9,261 bases of DNA from Clostridiales bacterium UBA4696 (lineage in GTDB: Bacteria; Bacillota; Clostridia; Oscillospirales; Oscillospiraceae), in the NCBI GenBank assembly GCA_002404795.1, contig DHKK01000135.1, forward strand, positions 1 through 9,261, in the 5' to 3' direction. The notes below the pieces were generated by a model. That model did not search any database. It was not told the DNA's origin and saw only the letters and a program-made list of their open reading frames with translations. Positions 4,970 through 9,261 of this stretch are shown one piece after another; within the stretch, counting starts at the first letter, position 1, and each line of letters opens with the position of its first letter. The position numbers and the translations under genes were made by a program.

Positions 4970-6243
4970 AACGAACGGACGCGCTCTATCAGAGCTTTGT
5001 AGAGATCCTGCGTGAGGAGCTCGTGCCCGCCATGGGCTGCACGGAGCCCATCGCCATCGCCTACGCCGCGGCGCAGGCCCGCGCCGTGCTCGGCAAGCGG
5101 CCGGAGCGGGTGCGGATCGAGGTCAGCGGGAATATCATCAAGAATGTCAAGAGCGTCGTCGTGCCGCATACGGGCTCGATGCACGGCATCGCCGCGGCGG
5201 CTGCCGCAGGCATCATCGCGGGCCGGGAGGAGAAGGAGCTGGAGGTCCTCAGCGAGGTCACCGACGCGCAGATCGCGGACATGCGTGCCTACCTGCAGGA
5301 GGCGGCCTTTGACATCCGGCCGATCGACTCGCCGTTCATCTTCGACATCCGCATCACGGTCTACGCGGAGGGCAATCAGGCCTCGGCGCGGATCGTCGGC
5401 AGCCATACGAACCTCGTGCAGCTGCTGTACGGCACGACGCGCCTCATCGACCGCCCCTGCAGCGAGACCGTCTCCGAACGCCGCACGGACCGCAGCGTCC
5501 TGACGGTCGAGCGGATCGTGGATTTTGCGCAGTCGCTGTGTCCGGAGGATGTGCAGGAGATCTTTGAGCGGCAGATCTCGTACAATATGGCCATCGCCGA
5601 GGCGGGACTCGCCGGGTCCTACGGCGCGAACGTCGGCAAGACGCTGCGCGAGGCCTACGGCGAGACGGTGCAGAACCGCGCCCGCTATATGGCGGCCGCG
5701 GCCAGCGACGCGCGCATGTCCGGCTGTGAGCTGCCGGTCATCATCAACTCCGGCTCCGGCAACCAGGGCATCACGGCCTCGGTACCGGTCGTGGTCTACG
5801 CGCAGGAGCTGGGCGCGAGCCGCGAGACGCTCTACCGGGCGCTGGCGGTCTCCAACCTCAGCACGATCCACATCAAGGCGCACATCGGGACGCTTTCGGC
5901 CTACTGCGGCGCGGTCTCGGCCGGGTGCGGCGCGGGGGCGGGCATTACCTATCTCTACGGCGGCGGGTATGAGCAGATCAAGCATACGCTGGTCAACGCC
6001 ATGGCCATCACCTCCGGCATCATCTGCGACGGCGCCAAGCCCTCCTGCGCGGCAAAGATCGCCACGAGCGTCGACGCGGGCCTGCTCGGCTACCACATGT
6101 ACCGCTGCGGCAACCAGTTCTATGCCGGCGACGGCATCGTCAAATCCGGCATCGAGCACACGATCGAGACTGTCGGCGCGCTGGCCCACACCGGCATGGC
6201 CGACACCGACCGGCAGATCATCCGCCTGATGATGGAGCCGTAA
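4966..6243 (+). CDS. cyuA: L-cysteine desulfidase, CyuA/UPF0597 family
   Basis: This 425-residue cytoplasmic enzyme is expected to split L-cysteine into pyruvate, ammonia and hydrogen sulfide using a [4Fe-4S] cluster. It has the family start VPAMGCTEPIAIAYA with Cys25, the HTGS region near residue 66, and a C-terminal half like the alpha domain of iron-sulfur L-serine dehydratase. Candidate cluster cysteines are Cys25 with some of Cys314, Cys321, Cys354, Cys361 and Cys381; the last four lie in CGAGAG, ICDGAKPSC and RCGN contexts. Length is normal for the family. GGAGG lies 10 bases before the ATG, and the start overlaps the upstream stop. The name follows E. coli cyuA (yhaM). Activity on a related substrate such as serine cannot be excluded. 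No cysteine permease or dedicated regulator lies in the window, unlike the E. coli cyuPA arrangement. Confidence 0.88.
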   Translation: MKRTDALYQSFVEILREELVPAMGCTEPIAIAYAAAQARAVLGKRPERVRIEVSGNIIKNVKSVVVPHTGSMHGIAAAAAAGIIAGREEKELEVLSEVTDAQIADMRAYLQEAAFDIRPIDSPFIFDIRITVYAEGNQASARIVGSHTNLVQLLYGTTRLIDRPCSETVSERRTDRSVLTVERIVDFAQSLCPEDVQEIFERQISYNMAIAEAGLAGSYGANVGKTLREAYGETVQNRARYMAAAASDARMSGCELPVIINSGSGNQGITASVPVVVYAQELGASRETLYRALAVSNLSTIHIKAHIGTLSAYCGAVSAGCGAGAGITYLYGGGYEQIKHTLVNAMAITSGIICDGAKPSCAAKIATSVDAGLLGYHMYRCGNQFYAGDGIVKSGIEHTIETVGALAHTGMADTDRQIIRLMMEP

Positions 6244-6262
6244 AAACATCATGAAACAAGAA

Positions 6263-6304
6263 CGCCCCGGCGCAGAACGGTCTGCGCCGGGGCGATTTAT
6301 ATTT
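6263..6304 (+). terminator. Bidirectional terminator between the desulfidase and hydrogenase genes
   Basis: A perfect 14-bp stem (CGCCCCGGCGCAGA at 6263-6276, TCTGCGCCGGGGCG at 6281-6294, loop ACGG) is followed by the T-rich ATTTATATTTTTA on the plus side. On the minus side the trailing sequence is TTCTTGTTTC. It probably ends both convergent transcripts. Confidence 0.85.
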
Positions 6305-6313
6305 TTATGCGGT

Positions 6314-7816
6314 TTAGTTCAACTGGTCGGCCAGGTCGCGGTAGCGGCTGTCGTCGGCGGCGCTGCCGGTGGCCTGGGCCATGTGCTGCGAGAGCTTTTT
6401 GGCCGCCGTATCCGCCGAGACGACCGTGCCCGCGCCTGCCACGCAGCCGCCGGGGCAGGCCATGCCCTCGAGCAGATACCCGTCGAGCTTCCCGGCCTTC
6501 GCCAGCATCAGAAGCTTGCGGCACTCGCGCAGGCCGTCAGCCCGCTGGGTCTTGATCTGGCATTCGGGATGCTCCTTGCGGATGAGCTCTTCCACCGCGG
6601 CGGCCACGCCGCCTGCGACGGCAAAGCCGCGCCCGGCGCGGGTGCCCTCGTCAAGGTCCGGGCTGTCGGGCAGCTGGGAAAAATCGATGTCCCTGGCCTC
6701 GAAAATGCCCATCAGCTCCTCGTAGGTCAGGACGAAGTCGACGTCGGTCCGGATATCGCTCTGCATGGCCTCGAGCTTTTTGGCTGCGCACGGGCCGACG
6801 AAGACGACCTTGCAGTCGGGCCGTTCGCGCTTGACGAGCCGCGCGGTATAGACCATCGGCGTGTAGGTCATGGAGATATTGCCGGATTCGGCGGGGAACA
6901 GCCGTCTGGCCATCATCCGCCACGACGGGCAGCAGGAGGTCGCCATAAACCGCTGCTCCTCCGGGACCTTTTCCATAAAGTCCCGCGCCTCCTCGATCGT
7001 GCAGATATCCGCGCCGACCGCGACCTCGACCACGTCGGCAAAGCCGAGCTGCTTCATGGCCGTGAGGAACTTCGGCACGGTCACGTCCTTGCCGAACTGG
7101 CCGACGAACGACGGCGCGACGATGGCCACGACCTCGTTGCCCTCGAGCATGGAGCGGATGACCTGATAGATCTGGCTCTTGTCGACGATCGCGCCGAACG
7201 GGCAGCTCACGAGGCACTGGCCGCAGGAGACGCAGCGGTCATAGTCGATGCAGGCCTTGCCGTATTCGTCAACGCCGATGGCGTCCATGCCGCAGGCGGC
7301 CTGACACGGGCGCTCGAGGTAGGTGATGGCGTTGTAGGGACAGGACTTGGCGCATTTGCCGCACTTGATGCAGAGCTTCTGGTCGATGCGGCTCTTGCCG
7401 TTGACGAACTTGATCGCGCCCTTCGGGCACACGCGCTGGCACGAGGAGGCGAGGCAGCCCTGGCACAGCTCGTTGACGCGGTACTGCCGCGTCGGGCAGG
7501 CGTGGCAGGCGTAGGGGATGATGTTGACGAGCGGGGGCTCATAATACTGCTCGGCGATAGCCGCCTGGTCCATGCCCTCGGTCAGAAGCGTGCGCGTCTG
7601 CACGGGCTGGAGGGACAAACCCATGGCCAGCCGCACGCGCTCGCCGGCGATGGCGCGCTCAAGAAACACGGACTCGCGGTGCAGCGGGTTCTGGCCGGGG
7701 ACGATCTTGAAGGGGATATCCTCCATATCGGTGTAGTCGCCGGAGTATGCCATCCGGGCGACCTCGGTGAAGACTTTCTTTCGGATCTCTGTGATCAAAG
7801 ACGGGATTCCGCGCAT
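6314..7816 (-). CDS. [FeFe] hydrogenase, monomeric ferredoxin-type (group B-like)
   Basis: This 500-residue cytoplasmic enzyme should interconvert protons and H2, exchanging electrons with ferredoxin. A helical N-terminal region (1-100) precedes a cysteine-rich relay: CHAC (104-107), a set at Cys118/121/126/130, a ferredoxin set at Cys149/152/155/159, Cys171 and Cys175, and another set at Cys195/198/201/205. The H-cluster domain follows with L1 TSCCPSW (293-299), L2 GPCAAKKLE (341-349) and L3 EGMACPGGC (450-458). L2 has Gly where classical clostridial hydrogenases have Met, and the N-terminus differs from theirs, which points to group B; that subgroup is from memory and unchecked. AAGGAG lies 9 bases before the ATG at 7816, so the in-frame ATG codons at 7837 and 7870 are rejected. 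Maturases HydEFG must be encoded elsewhere. An electron-sensor role instead of bulk H2 production is possible. Confidence 0.92.
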   Translation of the reverse strand: MRGIPSLITEIRKKVFTEVARMAYSGDYTDMEDIPFKIVPGQNPLHRESVFLERAIAGERVRLAMGLSLQPVQTRTLLTEGMDQAAIAEQYYEPPLVNIIPYACHACPTRQYRVNELCQGCLASSCQRVCPKGAIKFVNGKSRIDQKLCIKCGKCAKSCPYNAITYLERPCQAACGMDAIGVDEYGKACIDYDRCVSCGQCLVSCPFGAIVDKSQIYQVIRSMLEGNEVVAIVAPSFVGQFGKDVTVPKFLTAMKQLGFADVVEVAVGADICTIEEARDFMEKVPEEQRFMATSCCPSWRMMARRLFPAESGNISMTYTPMVYTARLVKRERPDCKVVFVGPCAAKKLEAMQSDIRTDVDFVLTYEELMGIFEARDIDFSQLPDSPDLDEGTRAGRGFAVAGGVAAAVEELIRKEHPECQIKTQRADGLRECRKLLMLAKAGKLDGYLLEGMACPGGCVAGAGTVVSADTAAKKLSQHMAQATGSAADDSRYRDLADQLN

Positions 7817-7848
7817 GATAACCTGCTCCTTCTGCATATTCTGACGAC

Positions 7849-7877
7849 AGTATAGCACACTTTCCTGCAAACGTCAC
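7849..7877 (-). promoter_or_regulatory. Promoter of the hydrogenase gene
   Basis: On the minus strand GTGACG (7872-7877) and TATACT (7849-7854) are spaced by 17 bases. The -10 box is good and the -35 box matches 4 of 6. The start near 7842 lies downstream of the ATG at 7870, which supports the shorter protein start. Confidence 0.6.
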
Positions 7878-7885
7878 TGTTTTCT

Positions 7886-7929
7886 TTTGCCTTGACAGCG
7901 GGGCGGCAATGTCGTAAGCTGAAGGCAAA
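7886..7929 (+). promoter_or_regulatory. Inverted repeat bracketing the CmpB/SdpI promoter
   Basis: TTTGCCTT (7886-7893) and AAGGCAAA (7922-7929) are perfect inverted 8-mers, 28 bases apart. One arm touches the -35 box and the other covers the predicted start point, so a regulator binding both could control the operon. It may be chance; no matching regulator is in the window. Confidence 0.3.
7892..7920 (+). promoter_or_regulatory. Promoter of the CmpB/SdpI operon
   Basis: A consensus TTGACA (7892-7897) and TAAGCT (7915-7920) are spaced by exactly 17 bases. The -10 box matches only 3 of 6, suggesting moderate or activator-dependent strength. It is divergent from the hydrogenase promoter. Confidence 0.55.
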
Positions 7930-7953
7930 GAAATGTGTATGCGGAGGGCGGCT

Positions 7954-8706
7954 ATGTCCAAATTTCAGATCTTCCTGATCGTTCTGTATCTGTTTTTCTT
8001 CGGCGCTGTCGGCGGGTGGGTATTGGAGCTTCTGTTCCGCCGGTTCTTCTCCGGGGCGAACCCGGAGCGCAAGTGGCTGAACCCGGGCTTCCTCTTTGGC
8101 CCCTGCCTGCCGCTGTACGGATTCGGCACGGTGCTGCTGTTCATCCTCTCGGAGCTGGACCATCAGCTGTTCGGCTCGTTTTCGGGGACGTTCTGGTATT
8201 ATCCGGTCATGTTCGTCGTCATGGCGCTGGCCATGACGCTGCTGGAGTATATCGTCGGCGTCGTGAGCTTCAAGGGCTTCCACCTGCGTCTGTGGGACTA
8301 CAGCAAGCTCTGGGGCAATATCCAGGGCATCATCTGCCCGCTGTTCACGTTTTTCTGGGGCGTGTTGTCGCTGGCATACTACTTCCTTCTGTATCCGCGG
8401 CTGCGGAAGCTGGTGGAGTGGTTCGTGGCGCACCCGCTGGCGTCGTTTATGGTGGGCGTGTGCTTCGGCATTTTCCTCATTGACCTCTGCTTCTCTATCC
8501 ATCTGGGAGCGGTCGTGCAGAAAAAGGCCGCCGAGATCGATAAGAATGTATATGACGCCATCGACGTGCAGAAGCTGTGGCATAAAATGCAGTCCCGCGG
8601 CGGCTTCTTCCGCCTCGTGTCCATTAGGCCCCTGACCGAGCGCATCGACGCATTCGACGAATTTTTGCACCGCAGACCGGGGAATATGGAGCAAAAGGAG
8701 AAATAA
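7954..8706 (+). CDS. CmpB-family (ABC_trans_CmpB/DUF1113) membrane protein
   Basis: This 250-residue membrane protein of unclear function is usually annotated as a putative ABC transporter permease, although family members often have no ATPase beside them, as here. Conserved blocks are GGWVLE (20-25), NPGFLFGPCLPLYG (43-56), TLLEY (95-99) and LWDYS (113-117) followed by GNIQG and ICP. About six hydrophobic stretches are seen up to residue 190. A charged cytoplasmic tail (about 190-250) follows. The start at 7954 is chosen because GGAGGG (7943-7948) lies 5 bases upstream. The ATG at 7933 would add seven residues, begins only a few bases after the predicted transcript start and has no ribosome binding site. 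The gene is followed after 2 bases by the SdpI-like gene, so the pair is an operon. Confidence 0.85.
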   Translation: MSKFQIFLIVLYLFFFGAVGGWVLELLFRRFFSGANPERKWLNPGFLFGPCLPLYGFGTVLLFILSELDHQLFGSFSGTFWYYPVMFVVMALAMTLLEYIVGVVSFKGFHLRLWDYSKLWGNIQGIICPLFTFFWGVLSLAYYFLLYPRLRKLVEWFVAHPLASFMVGVCFGIFLIDLCFSIHLGAVVQKKAAEIDKNVYDAIDVQKLWHKMQSRGGFFRLVSIRPLTERIDAFDEFLHRRPGNMEQKEK

Positions 8707-8708
8707 GA

Positions 8709-9089
8709 ATGATCTTCTGGATATTCATGCTGCTGTTCGTGCTGCTGATCCCGCTCACGATGATCTATTTTGGCCGGAGGTTTTTCAAAAGCCCGCCGAA
8801 GTCCATCAACGCGACGTTCGGATACCGGTCGACCATGTCCATGAAAAATCAGGAAACGTGGAAGCTGGCGCATACGGTCTGCGGGCGGTACTGGTACTGC
8901 TGCGGATGGCTCCTGCTGCCGCTGTCGGTCGTCCCCATCCTGTTCGTGATCGGGCGCGGCACCGAAACGATCGGCTACACCGGGGTGATCACCATGTTCA
9001 TCCAGCTCGTCCCGATGCTCTGCGCGCTCCCGATCACAGAACACGCGCTGCGGAAAAATTTTGATAAGAATGGGATGCGGAAGAGCTGA
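8709..9089 (+). CDS. SdpI family membrane protein (single domain)
   Basis: This is a 126-residue protein with three membrane segments (about 3-22, 64-83, 91-110). Between the first and second lies the SdpI signature: FGYRSTMSMKNQETWKLAH (37-55). Bacillus subtilis SdpI gives immunity to the SdpC toxin and signals to the SdpR repressor. It is longer and has an extra N-terminal DUF1648 region that is absent here. Single-domain relatives are common in Firmicutes and mostly unstudied, so an immunity role is only a possibility; no SdpC-like toxin or SdpR-like repressor gene is in the window. AAAGGAG (8694-8700), inside the end of the CmpB gene, lies 8 bases before the start. No intrinsic terminator follows apart from hairpins in repeat copy 2. 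Confidence 0.87.
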   Translation: MIFWIFMLLFVLLIPLTMIYFGRRFFKSPPKSINATFGYRSTMSMKNQETWKLAHTVCGRYWYCCGWLLLPLSVVPILFVIGRGTETIGYTGVITMFIQLVPMLCALPITEHALRKNFDKNGMRKS

Positions 9090-9125
9090 AGGCGTGAACA
9101 TGCTCCGACCTGCGAGCACTCTATG

Positions 9126-9261
9126 CCTTCCCCTACGAGGGGAAGGTGGCACGGCGCAGCCGTGACGGATGAGGTGGAGGCAGTTCTGTTTACGCATCGC
9201 AGTCCACCTCATCAGTCTGCTCCGCTTCGCTCCGCAGCCAGCTTCCCCTCATAGGGGAAGC
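9126..9261 (+). repeat. Palindrome-rich interspersed repeat, copy 2
   Basis: This copy looks complete at 136 bp and may end exactly at the window edge. Both ends are 21-base palindromic blocks with 9-bp arms: 9126-9146 (one pair broken by C for T) and 9241-9261 (perfect). The hairpin CACGGC-GCA-GCCGTG is at 9150-9164, and GATGAGGTGG (9168-9177) pairs with CCACCTCATC (9204-9213). The right arm core (9217-9237) instead has two direct GCTCCGC copies. It lies 36 bases after the SdpI-like stop and is inverted relative to copy 1. No terminator-like T-run follows its hairpins. Confidence 0.88.

Noticed and set aside
4939..6252. A 437-codon open frame on the minus strand opposite the desulfidase
   Set aside because: It is antisense to a complete UPF0597 protein, has low-complexity Arg/Asp/His-rich translation and no family resemblance.
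6251..7855. A 534-codon open frame on the plus strand opposite the hydrogenase
   Set aside because: It is an antisense frame kept open by GC-rich codon bias. The minus strand encodes a full hydrogenase with all H-cluster motifs, and the antisense product resembles nothing I know.
7900..7914. A 9-base match (GGCAATGTC at 7905-7913) to the complement of the window start
   Set aside because: It has no further similarity to the repeat on either side and lies between promoter elements.
7795..8694. A 299-codon minus-strand frame opposite the CmpB-family gene
   Set aside because: The translation is rich in Glu, Gln, His and Arg as expected for the complement of membrane-protein codons, and it overlaps the hydrogenase start.

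Overview
This window looks like chromosomal DNA from a GC-rich, strictly anaerobic gut-type Clostridia, probably an Oscillospiraceae/Ruminococcaceae relative. That placement is inference. It rests on strong GC bias at third codon positions, good Shine-Dalgarno sites, a group B-like [FeFe] hydrogenase, an oxygen-sensitive-type L-cysteine desulfidase, and DUF2500, CmpB and SdpI membrane proteins typical of Firmicutes. I saw no rRNA, tRNA, CRISPR array, transposase or phage gene.

Layout. 1-131 holds one copy of a roughly 130-bp palindrome-rich interspersed repeat. 187-552 (-) is a DUF2500 protein. It is divergent from a MATE-family efflux pump (751-2109, +) whose short leader carries a terminator-like hairpin before the ribosome binding site. 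Next comes a three-gene operon (2189-3904, +): a small AbrB/SpoVT-type regulator, an ABC ATPase and an ABC-2 type permease. Its promoter overlaps a perfect 14-bp inverted repeat. A strong, probably bidirectional terminator (3938-3973) separates it from a convergent GNAT acetyltransferase (3978-4379, -). A two-gene operon follows (4553-6243, +): a NifX-like protein with a Cys/His-rich tail, and a CyuA/UPF0597 L-cysteine desulfidase. It converges through a 14-bp-stem terminator on a 500-residue ferredoxin-type [FeFe] hydrogenase (6314-7816, -). Divergent from that is a two-gene membrane-protein operon (7954-9089, +): a CmpB-family protein and a single-domain SdpI-family protein. The window closes with a second, oppositely oriented copy of the repeat (9126-9261).

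How the genes may work together. The clearest metabolic theme is at 4553-7816. Cysteine desulfidation yields pyruvate, ammonia and sulfide. Pyruvate oxidation in such anaerobes reduces ferredoxin, and a ferredoxin-type [FeFe] hydrogenase could discharge those electrons as H2. The link is inference from family knowledge plus adjacency; the two units are separate transcripts. The rest (MATE pump, regulated ABC exporter, CmpB/SdpI pair) reads as ordinary envelope and export functions. I found no clearly new multi-gene system. The most unusual items are the repeat family with conserved ends and variable hairpin cores, the NifX-like/desulfidase pairing, the operator of the AbrB-ABC operon, and the MATE leader hairpin. 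No stretch longer than 300 bases lacks a gene; the largest gap (553-750) holds two divergent promoters and the leader hairpin.
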